Shown here piece after piece: positions 46,607 through 55,181 of a stretch of 64,000 nucleotides of DNA. Under the pieces are notes generated by a model, which saw only the letters and a list, made by a program, of their open reading frames with translations, did no database searches and was not told the DNA's origin. A program made the position numbers and the translations under genes. The stretch comes from Paraburkholderia phenoliruptrix. GTDB taxonomy: Bacteria > Pseudomonadota > Gammaproteobacteria > Burkholderiales > Burkholderiaceae. Position 1 is the stretch's first letter; each line of letters starts with the position of its first letter. The stretch is taken from positions 1-64,000 of the forward strand of contig NZ_CADIKB010000025.1 in the NCBI RefSeq assembly GCF_902859825.1, written 5' to 3'.

Positions 46607-47239
46607 ATGGACACCAATACCACCAAGCCCGCAGAACCTTCCACCGCCGACCTCGGCCGGCGCGTGCGCGCCGCCCGTCAGTCGCAGGACCTGACGCTCG
46701 AAACCGCGAGCCGCCTGTGCGGCGTGTCGCGCTCCACGCTCTCCAAGGTCGAAAACGGCCTCATGTCCCCCACTTTCGACGTGCTGCAGAAAATCGTTCT
46801 GGGTCTGAAGATCGAAATTGGCGAGTTGTTCGGCTCGACGCCGAAGGTCAGCGCAAGCGGACGCCGCGCGTTGACGCGCAAAGGCGAGGGCCAGCGCCAC
46901 GCCTATCGCGGCTATCAAATGGAATTGCTCGCCACCGAACTCGCGCACAAGGCGATGCTGCCGTTTCGCATCCGCATTTCAGCGCATACGCTCGACGCCT
47001 TCGACGACTGGGGCCGTCACGAAGGCGAAGAATTTCTGTATGTGATCAGCGGCAGCGTGTGCCTCTATTCCGAGCTGTATGCGCCGACGCATCTGAATGC
47101 CGGGGACAGTCTCTACTTCGACAGCCGCACGGGCCACGCCGCGGTGTCGACAAGTGAAGAGGACGCCGAAGTATTATGGATGGCGACGAGCGCCGATCTC
47201 CCGCAAGCGCCGGCCGTCAGCGAATCGCCGAAGACATAA
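46607..47239 (+). CDS. XRE family regulator with C-terminal cupin
   Basis: The 210-residue protein has an N-terminal XRE helix-turn-helix (about 15-70, LETASRLCGVSRSTLSKVE) and a C-terminal cupin (about 130-195, with EFLYVISGSVCLYSE and AGDSLYFDS) that should bind a small effector. Such regulators often control a nearby catabolic gene. It converges with hpd, leaving only 15 bases, so hpd or the aromatic genes beyond are candidate targets. Confidence 0.92.
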   Translation: MDTNTTKPAEPSTADLGRRVRAARQSQDLTLETASRLCGVSRSTLSKVENGLMSPTFDVLQKIVLGLKIEIGELFGSTPKVSASGRRALTRKGEGQRHAYRGYQMELLATELAHKAMLPFRIRISAHTLDAFDDWGRHEGEEFLYVISGSVCLYSELYAPTHLNAGDSLYFDSRTGHAAVSTSEEDAEVLWMATSADLPQAPAVSESPKT

Positions 47240-47254
47240 CGCGATTTCCGCGCG

Positions 47255-48376
47255 TCACGCGCGGGCCTGGGCAAGCGCGTTGAGGTTGCCCTCGCCGAAT
47301 CCATGGTGCCCCTGGCGTTGCACGATCTCGAAGAAAATCTCGCCGGCGCGACGGCGCACGAAGGTCTGGAAGAACAATTGCGGTACGCCGTCGGCGCCGA
47401 TCTCGCCATCCACGAGAAGGTGCGTGCGCTTCAGCCGCGCGACGTCGAGGCCATGTCCCGGCAAACGCGCGTCCAACTGCTCGTAGTAGCGCGGCGGCGG
47501 CTCCACGAACTCGACGCCGTTGGCCAGCAGTTGCTCGACGCAACTGAAGATATCGTCCGTTGCCAGCGCAATGTGCTGCACGCCCTCGCCCGGATGATCG
47601 GGCAAGTACTGGTGCATCAAATCGGTCCGGCGCGTGCCCTCTTCATAGAGCGGAATGCGGATCGCGCCGCACGGCGACACCATCACGCGCGATTCCGCCG
47701 ACACGTGCCAGTTGGCGTGCAGTTCGTGGATCTCGCGGAAATTCAGCAGATCGCGATAGAAGTCGAGCCACTCCTGCATGCGGCCCTGCCCGACCGTTTG
47801 CGTCAGATGATCCACGGCGATAAGGCCGGTGCCCGCGTGGCTCAGGTCGGCGTGTGCGGTATCGATCTGTATCGGACGGAAGTCGATGTCGAAGATGGAG
47901 ATATCGCCGAGCCCGCCGCGCTGGCCGCCGCGCCCGCGCCAACGGTCGACGAAGTAGATGTGCGAGTCGCCAATGCCCTGAATCGCCGGAATCAGCAATT
48001 CGCCAGCGCCGATGCGCTCGCCTTCGAACGCCCACGCGCCCAGTTCGATTGCGCGGTCGAAAGCGCGCTGCGCGTCGGCCACGCGAATGCCGATGGCGCA
48101 AATGCCCGCGCCGTATTCCTCGGCGTAGCGCGCGGCGAATGAATCAGGCTCCGCGTTGATCAGAAAATTCATTTCGCCCTGCCGGTAGAGCGTGACGTCC
48201 TTGCTGATGTGGCGCGCAATCGCCTTGAAGCCGAGCCGGGTGAACGTGTCGCCAAGCGCCTGCGGATCGCGCGAGGCGAATTCCACGAATTCCAAGCCGG
48301 CCGTGCCGAGCGGATTGTGCTCGGGCGCGGACACGGCGCGAAGCGCGGCCTCGGGTGTGGGCAAGTCGCTGGGCAT
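47255..48376 (-). CDS. hpd: 4-Hydroxyphenylpyruvate dioxygenase
   Basis: The 373-residue non-haem iron enzyme turns 4-hydroxyphenylpyruvate into homogentisate in tyrosine breakdown. The three iron ligands fit H190 (VDHLTQ), H268 (VQHIAL) and E350 (IFFEIVQR), with a C-terminal GFGEGN motif. The sequence follows the Pseudomonas-type Hpd. It is not fused to a dehydroshikimate dehydratase as QuiC proteins are. AGGAG lies 7 bases before the ATG. Homogentisate genes are not in the window; its neighbours are protocatechuate genes. Confidence 0.9.
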   Translation of the reverse strand: MPSDLPTPEAALRAVSAPEHNPLGTAGLEFVEFASRDPQALGDTFTRLGFKAIARHISKDVTLYRQGEMNFLINAEPDSFAARYAEEYGAGICAIGIRVADAQRAFDRAIELGAWAFEGERIGAGELLIPAIQGIGDSHIYFVDRWRGRGGQRGGLGDISIFDIDFRPIQIDTAHADLSHAGTGLIAVDHLTQTVGQGRMQEWLDFYRDLLNFREIHELHANWHVSAESRVMVSPCGAIRIPLYEEGTRRTDLMHQYLPDHPGEGVQHIALATDDIFSCVEQLLANGVEFVEPPPRYYEQLDARLPGHGLDVARLKRTHLLVDGEIGADGVPQLFFQTFVRRRAGEIFFEIVQRQGHHGFGEGNLNALAQARA

Positions 48377-48471
48377 GGCAATCTCCTTTACTGTCTTTCG
48401 AGGCTGACTTTCGACGCTGTCTTCCGCGCTGTTTCACATATTGCTGATCGCGTGCAAACCGCGCTGAACTC

Positions 48472-48486
48472 GCAGTGTGACACTGC
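48472..48486. promoter_or_regulatory. Perfect palindrome upstream of hpd
   Basis: GCAGTGT-G-ACACTGC, with seven-base arms and no mismatch, lies 95 bases before the hpd start codon. It is a good operator candidate for hpd control, perhaps by the XRE-cupin protein; the regulator is inferred from position only. Confidence 0.5.
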
Positions 48487-48637
48487 CCAAGCGATGTGAC
48501 GCTACGTCGCTCGGTCGTCGGCGGTTGATGCACCGTGTTTTTACACCGGCTCGCGCCCGCTTCGCAACTTCATTTTGTACTGAATGGTTCACCACGGCGG
48601 CGCATTGCGCGCGCGTTAAAGTCACGCGCCGAACCTG

Positions 48638-49636
48638 TCAGCTGGCGGGCGCCGTGCGGCGCACCCGCTTGCGTGGCACTTTGCTCGCCGCCACGCCGCC
48701 GCTCGCCGCCATCCTCAATTGCGCGACTTCCCGCACGGCGTCGATAAACGCTCGCCCCACCGGCGAGGGCTGCGTGTCGGAGCGCCGGATCAGGCCGACC
48801 GGTTCGTCGGTGCCCGCAAACGGCAGCGGCAGGCGCACGAACATGCCGTGCGCGAGTTCGTATTCCACCGCGCTCAGCGGCACGAACCAGACGGCGTCGT
48901 TCTCGAGCGTCAACGCACGGCCCGTCGAAACCGACAATACTTCGACAAACGCGGACAACGGCAGCACGCCCCACGCGCTCAACAGACTGTCCGCCGACTG
49001 CCGGATCAGCGTGCCGAACGGCGGCAACACCACCGGAAAATCCTGCAATGCAGCGGACGGCAGGCCCGGCGCGGCATCGAGCGGATGCCCTGCCCGCACG
49101 ACAGCGATCAACGGCTCGCTGAACAACTGCTCGAAACTGAGGCCGACCATTCGCTCGGGATCGGCGAGCCGGCCGACCGCGAACTCGATCGTGCCTGCTT
49201 TCAGGCGCTCGAGCAGTTCGGGATTCGCGCCGGTTGCGAGACGCACGATCACGCGCGGCCACAGCGACCCGAAGCGCTTGAGGACAGGCGGCATCAGCGC
49301 GCCGGCGACGGTCGGCAGAATGCCGACTTCGAGCGTGGCCGCAGCCGCGCCTTCGGCGCGCGCGAGCAGATCGACACCCTGGCGCAGCGCGCTCACGCAG
49401 GCGCTTGCGTGCGGCATGAAAAGTTGCCCCTCGCGCGTCGGCACGGCCCCGTGACGGCCGCGCTCGAACAGTTTCACGCCGAGCATGGCTTCGAGTTCGG
49501 CGACCGTTTTCGAGACGGCAGGTTGCGTGATCGACAGGCTGTCAGCCGCCCGCTGGACGCTCCCGAACTGAGCCACGGCCAGAAAGCACTGCAGATGACG
49601 GAATTTGACGCGGCTGTCCGCGAGACTTCGTTGCAT
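48638..49636 (-). CDS. pcaQ: LysR-type regulator PcaQ
   Basis: The 332-residue LysR regulator has an N-terminal helix-turn-helix (FGSVQRAADSLSITQPAVSK, about 24-43) and an effector domain. It is divergent from pcaHG, the usual place of pcaQ, and PcaQ is known to activate protocatechuate genes in response to beta-carboxy-cis,cis-muconate or its lactone. An ATAAC-N5-GTTAT repeat covers its start codon, consistent with autoregulation. Confidence 0.9.
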   Translation of the reverse strand: MQRSLADSRVKFRHLQCFLAVAQFGSVQRAADSLSITQPAVSKTVAELEAMLGVKLFERGRHGAVPTREGQLFMPHASACVSALRQGVDLLARAEGAAAATLEVGILPTVAGALMPPVLKRFGSLWPRVIVRLATGANPELLERLKAGTIEFAVGRLADPERMVGLSFEQLFSEPLIAVVRAGHPLDAAPGLPSAALQDFPVVLPPFGTLIRQSADSLLSAWGVLPLSAFVEVLSVSTGRALTLENDAVWFVPLSAVEYELAHGMFVRLPLPFAGTDEPVGLIRRSDTQPSPVGRAFIDAVREVAQLRMAASGGVAASKVPRKRVRRTAPAS

Positions 49637-49649
49637 AACGGAAGGTTAT
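49635..49649. promoter_or_regulatory. PcaQ-box-like inverted repeat (distal)
   Basis: ATAAC-GGAAG-GTTAT matches the known PcaQ consensus ATAACC-N4-GGTTAA in outline. It overlaps the pcaQ start codon and is about 95 bases before pcaH. Confidence 0.6.
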
Positions 49650-49676
49650 ACGAAAAGAGCCAAAACGTCATTTTTC

Positions 49677-49692
49677 ATAACCGTACAGTTTG
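49677..49692. promoter_or_regulatory. PcaQ-box-like half site (proximal)
   Basis: ATAACC-GTAC-AGTTTG has a perfect left half of the PcaQ box and a degenerate right half, as expected for the lower-affinity activation site near the pcaH promoter. Confidence 0.45.
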
Positions 49693-49743
49693 GATAAAGT
49701 GACTCCACAACGTCGTATCTCACAATCCCCGAAGGAGACACTG

Positions 49744-50448
49744 ATGGACGATTCCTTTTTGAGCGCGCGCGATTTCGCGTCGCATCCCGAGTACATCTAT
49801 CCGAGCTACGGTTCGTCGGTAAAACGCGGCCCGACTCGCCCGCTGATTCCGCTGAAGGAAAGGCTGCGCGACCAGCGCGTGCCCGTCTACGGCGCGGAAG
49901 ACCTCGGCGCGCTCGACAACGATCTCACACGCAATGCCGTGCGCAACGGCGAACCGCTTGGCGAACGCATCATCGTGACGGGCCGCGTGCTCGACGAGGG
50001 CGGCCGCCCGGTGCGCAACACGCTCGTCGAAATCTGGCAGGCCAACGCGGCGGGCCGCTATGTGCACAAGGTCGATCAGCACGACGCGCCGCTCGATCCG
50101 AACTTCCTCGGCGCGGGCCGCTGCATCACGGACAACGAAGGCCGTTATCGTTTTCTGACGATCAAACCCGGCGCCTACCCGTGGGGCAATCACCCGAACG
50201 CGTGGCGTCCGAATCACATTCACTTTTCGCTGTTCGGCGAGCACTTCGGCTCGCGCCTCGTCACGCAGATGTATTTCCCGGGCGACCCGCTGCTCGCGTT
50301 CGATCCGATCTTTCAGGGCACGCCCGAGCACGCGCGTGACCGTCTGATCGCGAACTTCTCGCTCGACACCACGCAAGAAGCCTACGCGCTCGGCTACGAC
50401 TTCGACATCGTGCTGCGCGGCCGCAACGAAACTCCGATGGAGCGCTAA
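49744..50448 (+). CDS. pcaH: Protocatechuate 3,4-dioxygenase beta subunit
   Basis: The 234-residue beta subunit holds the ferric iron that cleaves protocatechuate between its hydroxyls. Ligands fit Y106 (AGRYVHK), Y145 (GAYPWGN), H158 and H160 (PNHIHFS). AAGGAG lies 7 bases before the ATG at 49744; a longer frame starting at 49690 would cover the regulatory region. It is followed after 3 bases by pcaG. Confidence 0.97.
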   Translation: MDDSFLSARDFASHPEYIYPSYGSSVKRGPTRPLIPLKERLRDQRVPVYGAEDLGALDNDLTRNAVRNGEPLGERIIVTGRVLDEGGRPVRNTLVEIWQANAAGRYVHKVDQHDAPLDPNFLGAGRCITDNEGRYRFLTIKPGAYPWGNHPNAWRPNHIHFSLFGEHFGSRLVTQMYFPGDPLLAFDPIFQGTPEHARDRLIANFSLDTTQEAYALGYDFDIVLRGRNETPMER

Positions 50449-50451
50449 GCC

Positions 50452-51039
50452 ATGACCACTCTCAAGCAAACGCCCTCCCAGACGGTGGGACCGTACTTCG
50501 CGTACGGCCTGTGCCCGCAGCAATACGACTTCGACTTCAAGAGCCTGTTCACGCCGGTTCTGGCAGACCGCGAGGCCGCCGGCGAACACATCACGCTGGT
50601 GGGCCAGGTGTTCGACGGCGACGGCAACGCAATCGGCGACGCCATGCTCGAAGTGTCGCAAGTGGACGCGAACGGCCGCTATCCCGAGTCGCGCGAAGAA
50701 ATCCTGAAGAGCGGTTTTCGCGGCTTTGCGCGGGTCGGCACGGGCACGGATCCGCACAAGCGCTTTGTCGTGGAAACGATCAAGCCCGGCCGCGTGAGCG
50801 CGGACGAGGCGCCGCATCTGAATGTGATCGTCACGATGCGCGGCATGCTGCTGCACACGTTCACGCGCATCTACTTCGAGGACGAAGCCGAAGCAAACGC
50901 GCGCGATCCGGTATTGACGGCCGTTCCCGCCGATCGCCGCGACACCTTGATTGCGCGCCGCGATCCGAACACGGCCAACGTGTATCGCTTCGACATCCAC
51001 ATGCAGGGCGACAAGGAAACGGTATTTTTCGACCTGTAA
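50452..51039 (+). CDS. pcaG: Protocatechuate 3,4-dioxygenase alpha subunit
   Basis: The 195-residue alpha subunit lacks the iron but forms part of the active-site pocket. It begins with the family's PSQTVGPYFAYGL and contains GDAMLEVSQVDANGRYP. It closes the pcaHG operon, which ends at a clear terminator 86 bases on. The product, beta-carboxy-muconate, feeds the beta-ketoadipate pathway; its later genes are elsewhere. Confidence 0.97.
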   Translation: MTTLKQTPSQTVGPYFAYGLCPQQYDFDFKSLFTPVLADREAAGEHITLVGQVFDGDGNAIGDAMLEVSQVDANGRYPESREEILKSGFRGFARVGTGTDPHKRFVVETIKPGRVSADEAPHLNVIVTMRGMLLHTFTRIYFEDEAEANARDPVLTAVPADRRDTLIARRDPNTANVYRFDIHMQGDKETVFFDL

Positions 51040-51124
51040 GGCGGATTCTCTACACTTTCATTCAGCTTTCACCTACACTGAAGGCGATCCGTCCTGCGAC
51101 TGGATCACGAAACTCCGAGTAGTT

Positions 51125-51151
51125 AAGCCCGCCTTGCGCGGGCTTTTTTTT
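51125..51151 (+). terminator. Intrinsic terminator of pcaHG
   Basis: AAGCCCGC, five-base loop, GCGGGCTT and a run of eight T. It is the clearest intrinsic terminator in the window. Confidence 0.92.
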
Positions 51152-51175
51152 GCGCCTGCTTAAGACGGCCGCGCT

Positions 51176-52420
51176 TCACGGTAACGAGCAACGCAGCCAG
51201 CGGCGGATTCGGATCACGTCCGCAATATGGTCGCGCGGACCGGGCGCGCCCAGCACGACAATGTCGATGGGCCTGCCGTGCACCATCATTCTGACGACCA
51301 CGCAGTGCCCCGCCTCATTGATAAAGCCGGTTTTCTGCAGCACGATCGACCGGTCGCCGCCTCTCACGAGCGCATTGGAGTTGTGATAGCTCAGGCTCGC
51401 GCGCGGGCCGCCTGGAAACACCATCTGATCGCGGTCCGTCGAATACGCGCGAATCAGCGGATAGCGGCTCGCCGCGGCTACGAGCCGAGCGAGGTCGCGC
51501 GCCGTCGACACGTTATGCGGCGACAAGCCGGTGCCATTCACGAACGACGTGCGGCGCATGCCGAGCGCGCGCGCCTTGGCGTTCATCGCGGCGACAAAGC
51601 CGGGTCGGCCGCCGGCGTAGTCGCGGCTCAACGCGGCCGCCGCGCGATTCTCCGACGACATCAGCGCAATATGCAGCATGTCGTGGCGAGACAGCACCGA
51701 GCCCACGCTCAGGCGCGAACCGGTGAACTTGTCGAAATCCTGATCCTGAACCGTGACGCGAAGCGGCGCGTCGAGCGCATGGCGTGCATCGAGCGACACG
51801 ACCGCCGTCATTAGTTTGGATACCGAAGCAATCGGCATCACGCGATCGGCCTCTTTTTCAGTGAGCACGGTCTGCGTTCGCTCGTCGACGACAAACACTG
51901 AGCGCGCGCGCAACGATGCGCGCGACCTCGGCGTATAGCCGCAGCGCGGCAACAGGCGCAGGCCCGCGTGCGCCGTTCCCGCGGCGTGTATCGCATTGCG
52001 TGAAGCCGCCGGCTGCCGGTTGCCCTGCCCTTGCATGCCCGCCGCGCGCTTCGGACCGCGCGGCTCGCGTGCGATGCGCGCGGCCTGCCGGCGGGATTTG
52101 GGCGCGAGCTTGCTCGCGTGCAGCGAATGCTCATGTTGGACGCCGTGCCTGCGCTTGTGTACGACGCGCTGCCGTGCCTTGCGCGCAACGGCTTTTTTCG
52201 CTTTGCCGCCGTTATGCGCTTTAGCCTTCGATACAGATCGCGCGGGCGGCGACACATGACGGCTTGCGCGCACCGACGCATGCGGGACCGGCTCGTGTGT
52301 CGCGCCGAACGTCCAGCCGACGTTCAGCCACAACAAGCCGATCAGGGCGACATAACGAAGCCAGCCAGCGAAATGAAAATCTGGAAATGACGATGAAGGA
52401 GTGGATTGACGATACGGCAT
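51176..52420 (-). CDS. pbpG: D-alanyl-D-alanine endopeptidase, PBP7-like
   Basis: The 414-residue low-molecular-weight penicillin-binding protein carries S199-V-S-K, S256-E-N and K363-T-G, all in the usual spacing, so it should be active and cleave peptidoglycan cross-links. A signal anchor spans about 20-40. Residues about 60-170 form a Lys/Arg/His-rich linker, an unusually long basic insertion before the catalytic domain. GGAAG precedes the ATG at 52420. It converges on pcaG. Confidence 0.92.
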   Translation of the reverse strand: MPYRQSTPSSSFPDFHFAGWLRYVALIGLLWLNVGWTFGATHEPVPHASVRASRHVSPPARSVSKAKAHNGGKAKKAVARKARQRVVHKRRHGVQHEHSLHASKLAPKSRRQAARIAREPRGPKRAAGMQGQGNRQPAASRNAIHAAGTAHAGLRLLPRCGYTPRSRASLRARSVFVVDERTQTVLTEKEADRVMPIASVSKLMTAVVSLDARHALDAPLRVTVQDQDFDKFTGSRLSVGSVLSRHDMLHIALMSSENRAAAALSRDYAGGRPGFVAAMNAKARALGMRRTSFVNGTGLSPHNVSTARDLARLVAAASRYPLIRAYSTDRDQMVFPGGPRASLSYHNSNALVRGGDRSIVLQKTGFINEAGHCVVVRMMVHGRPIDIVVLGAPGPRDHIADVIRIRRWLRCSLP

Positions 52421-52586
52421 GCAGCTTCCAGTTCTGTGCCGCGCGCGCCCATCGGGAAGAAAAGAAAGAGCGCGCCGCCGGCAACGACCCGGGGATGTTA
52501 AGGGAGATCGCCTGCACGATCAACGACCCAGGCACACGCCGGCGGCTCTGCGACCGGCCTGCAGGCTGCAGTCGCTCCGCTTGCGC

Positions 52587-52853
52587 TCAGCAGCGGAAGT
52601 GGTCGATGTTCTGTCCCGCGTAAATGGCGCGCGCGAGCCAGTCCGGCTTGTCGCCATGTCCGTCCCACGTATTGCCGAACGCGTCGCGATACATGACTGC
52701 GCGTTTCGCATTGGCGTCCGCCTCGATCGACTCGGCAAGCGCTTCAATCGTGATGCCGTATTCGTCCATGCGCCGGCGTATCCACACGACGAGGCGTTCA
52801 CGCGCATTTCCGTCCTGGTCGAACAGCCGTTGTTGTTCTTCTCGCTCTTTCAT
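52587..52853 (-). CDS. Small H-NS-like protein
   Basis: An 88-residue protein. Its second half follows the H-NS C-terminal DNA-binding pattern (VMYRDAFGNTWDGHGDKPDWL), where family members read YRD...TWSGRGKxPxW. The first half (DEYGITIEALAESIEAD) is a short helical segment in place of a full oligomerisation domain. The critical RG of the AT-hook-like loop is HG here, so DNA binding may be changed. The ribosome binding site is weak. It may act alone or poison full-length H-NS. Confidence 0.65.
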   Translation of the reverse strand: MKEREEQQRLFDQDGNARERLVVWIRRRMDEYGITIEALAESIEADANAKRAVMYRDAFGNTWDGHGDKPDWLARAIYAGQNIDHFRC

Positions 52854-53349
52854 GAGTACCGATATCGCAGCTAATAATGCTCGCGGTGGAAATAAAATGG
52901 GCTTGGCTAAAAGAACGCGAAGCCTGCGCGCTATTCACGCTTGATGGACATGCACTGCGTGCAAGCGAAACTTGCAACGCTTCTCCCGATGCGCAAAAAT
53001 CGCATCTGGAAATCATGTACATAAAATCCAGGATTTGGGGAATTGGCCGCCATTGCTCGAACCGCGCCCGCGCGCCCCGGTGCCCCGGTGCCCCGAAGCA
53101 GCTTCAGCGTATGGAAGGCGATTCTAGCATTCAAATAATTTTGCTTGCAGCCAGCGTGCACGCCCTTGTATTCAGTAGGGCTTCTTATTGGTTATTGCAT
53201 TATGCGTATCGTCGACGTGAAAGCGATGCAGTAAAACAGAGAACATCAGCTCAGCGTCCGTGCTATGTTCCGACGACACTGCGCGACACTGCGCATTGAA
53301 AACCCACGCACAGGAAAACGTACTAAAACTCGGGAAAGGAGACATTGCC
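52854..53349. other. Intergenic region, no supported gene
   Basis: Nearly 500 bases with mixed base composition. A 140-codon frame at 52877-53299 has no ribosome binding site or recognisable protein. Structures seen are a hairpin GATGCG...CGCATC (52988-53006) and a short tandem repeat of CCCCGGTG (53075-53095). The last 60 bases should carry the promoter of the LysE-type gene. Confidence 0.45.
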
Positions 53350-53985
53350 ATGCCAGCCTCAACTGCCGTCCTCACCATCCTCGCTGCGCTGCTATTGGGC
53401 GCGATGAGTCCGGGGCCGAGCTTCGTCATCGTCGCGCGCAATGCAATCGGTCTGTCGCGCGGCGACGGTCTTGCAACGGCACTCGGCATGGGAATCGGCG
53501 GCGTGTTCTTTAGCGGTATCGCGTTGCTCGGCTTGTACACGTTGCTTGCCACCGTCGAATGGCTTTATATCGGCCTCAAAGTAGCCGGCGGGTTTTACCT
53601 GGTTTATCTCGCCTCGAAGATCTGGCGCGGCGCCGCCAAACCGCTTGCATTCGACGCGGCCCAACGCGCCTCGACCAATCCACGCAAATCGTTCTGGATT
53701 GGCCTCAGTACGCAACTCAGCAATCCGAAAACAGCGGTGTACTACGGCAGTATCTTCGCCGCGCTTTTGCCGCAGCATCCGCCGCTGTGGTGTTATTTCG
53801 CGTTGCCGCCCGCGATCTTCGGCATCGAGGCGGGCTGGTACACCGTTGTCGCCTTATGCTTTTCGAGCAAGCGTCCGCGCGAAATCTATCTGCAGTGGAA
53901 GGCCTGGATCGATCGCATCGCCGCCGGCGCGGTCGCCGTTCTCGGCTTGCGTCTCATCGTGACGGCGCACAAAGTGGGCATCTGA
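53350..53985 (+). CDS. LysE/RhtB family amino-acid exporter
   Basis: The 211-residue inner-membrane protein has about six helices and the family's N-terminal motif GAMSPGPSFVIVARNA (about 17-32), so it exports amino acids or derivatives (RhtB type). AGGAG lies 8 bases before the ATG; a longer frame was rejected on that basis. Substrate cannot be told. A GC-rich hairpin (CGGCTTG...CAAGCCG, about 54003-54030) follows the stop. Confidence 0.93.
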   Translation: MPASTAVLTILAALLLGAMSPGPSFVIVARNAIGLSRGDGLATALGMGIGGVFFSGIALLGLYTLLATVEWLYIGLKVAGGFYLVYLASKIWRGAAKPLAFDAAQRASTNPRKSFWIGLSTQLSNPKTAVYYGSIFAALLPQHPPLWCYFALPPAIFGIEAGWYTVVALCFSSKRPREIYLQWKAWIDRIAAGAVAVLGLRLIVTAHKVGI

Positions 53986-54088
53986 CACCGCGTCCAGAAA
54001 AGCGGCTTGGCCGGTGGCCGCGGCAAGCCGGCCCCAAACAGGGTCACATAGGCGAGCGCGAAGACAGAGAACAGTTACAAGTTAAATG

Positions 54089-54123
54089 TTGACGCTGGTG
54101 TGCCACAGCGGTTACTGTGGCAC
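54089..54123 (+). promoter_or_regulatory. Candidate promoter and hairpin in the cold-shock gene leader
   Basis: TTGACG (54089-54094) is a good -35 box, with a weak TACTGT near 54113 as -10. A perfect nine-base-pair hairpin (GTGCCACAG, CGGTTA, CTGTGGCAC; 54100-54123) overlaps it. Transcripts from here would have a leader of about 135 bases, typical of cspA-type genes whose leaders respond to cold. Confidence 0.4.
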
Positions 54124-54259
54124 CCGAAGTTCAAGAAGTTCGATTGCTGTTCATCAATGTCTCGCTCCCTCAGCGGTATTCGTTGTCCTCTCCCTCCTTG
54201 ACGCTTCTCCCGCTCTGTCGCAGGGCATATTTTCTATTTTCTTTTCTCAAGGATTCTTC

Positions 54260-54463
54260 ATGGATACCGGTACCGTTAAGTGGTTCAACGACAGCAAAGG
54301 CTTCGGCTTCATCACGCCGGACAAGGGCGGCGACGACCTGTTCGCGCACTTCTCAGAAATCCGTGCTGACGGCTTCAAGACGCTCGCTGAAAATCAGAAG
54401 GTGAGCTTCGAAACGAAGCAAGGCCCCAAGGGTCTGCAAGCGGCCAACATCAAGCCACTCTAA
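54260..54463 (+). CDS. cspA: Cold-shock protein, CspA family
   Basis: The 67-residue single cold-shock domain has both RNA-binding motifs: KGFGFITP (RNP1) and DLFAHF (RNP2). It binds single-stranded RNA or DNA and loosens RNA structure. AAGGA lies 8 bases before the ATG at 54260; a longer frame from 54086 would lie in the leader. A CGGTGTCCG...CGGACACCG hairpin follows the stop. Confidence 0.97.
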   Translation: MDTGTVKWFNDSKGFGFITPDKGGDDLFAHFSEIRADGFKTLAENQKVSFETKQGPKGLQAANIKPL

Positions 54464-54480
54464 GTCAAGTTTGAAGGGCT

Positions 54481-54502
54481 CGGTGTCCGGCATCGGACAC
54501 CG
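54481..54502. terminator. Hairpin after the cold-shock gene
   Basis: CGGTGTCCG, GCAT, CGGACACCG: a perfect nine-base-pair stem 17 bases after the stop, extended by flanking GGGCT repeats but with no T-tract. Confidence 0.5.
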
Positions 54503-54753
54503 GGCTGCAGCGACATCCTCGCGGAGCTTCGTCTCCCACAGTTGGCGCGCGATCGCTTTGGAGTTGCAGCCGTACCGGCAACTCGCCCGAGCGCCAAACG
54601 CCTCGTTGCACCTCATTCCCCTTTCGGCTTCAACGCCTTTTAGCTTTTCGGCTGTGTTCTGATTCGGCTCGCAATGGCTTCGAATCGGCTCGTCCGCGCG
54701 ACTCAATGGAAGTTCGCACGGCGGGCGCGCACTCGCACATTATTAAAATACAA

Positions 54754-54978
54754 ATGCAAAGCAAACATATTCATCATTACAACGGCTATGCCGTCAAACC
54801 TTCGGCGCATCGTCTGCCTGACGGTAGTTTCTCGTCCAACCTGCTGCTCGAACGCGCCGACAGTGCGCGCAGCGAAAGCTTGTATCAGTTCTACTCACTC
54901 GATTATTTCGCCGACGAAGAAGAGGCGCTGGAGCATTCGGCGCGCTGGGCGCACGAGTGGGTCGATACGCGCGGTTGA
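54754..54978 (+). CDS. Conserved small protein of unknown function
   Basis: A 74-residue soluble protein with HHYNGYAVKPSAHRLPDGSF and a C-terminal helix rich in Glu and Ala. The layout resembles small conserved proteins of Burkholderia described only as hypothetical. The start is uncertain: ATG 54754 is placed at the homologous N-terminus, but ATG 54706 is in frame and neither has a good ribosome binding site. Confidence 0.65.
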   Translation: MQSKHIHHYNGYAVKPSAHRLPDGSFSSNLLLERADSARSESLYQFYSLDYFADEEEALEHSARWAHEWVDTRG

Positions 54979-55181
54979 CGTAACAATGAGCGCGCAAAGT
55001 TCGACGTTCTGACTTTTTGCCGCTTTCTGAAGAGGCACGGCTTCGCAACAGCCGCGCCTTGCCTGCCCGATTTTGCGGCACGCGGATAAAGAATCCGCTT
55101 CGACAGCCGTTATGCGAACTATGGCGCGGCCTCGCCCGCGCCCTTTCCCATTTCGCGCTCAACGCACTGTCGAATCCAATA

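Noticed and set aside
53075..53095. Tandem CCCCGGTG repeat
   Set aside because: Only two and a half units; not a CRISPR or satellite array and without visible function.
52877..53299. 140-codon frame before the LysE-type gene
   Set aside because: No ribosome binding site, odd composition, no domain; covers the likely promoter of the next gene.
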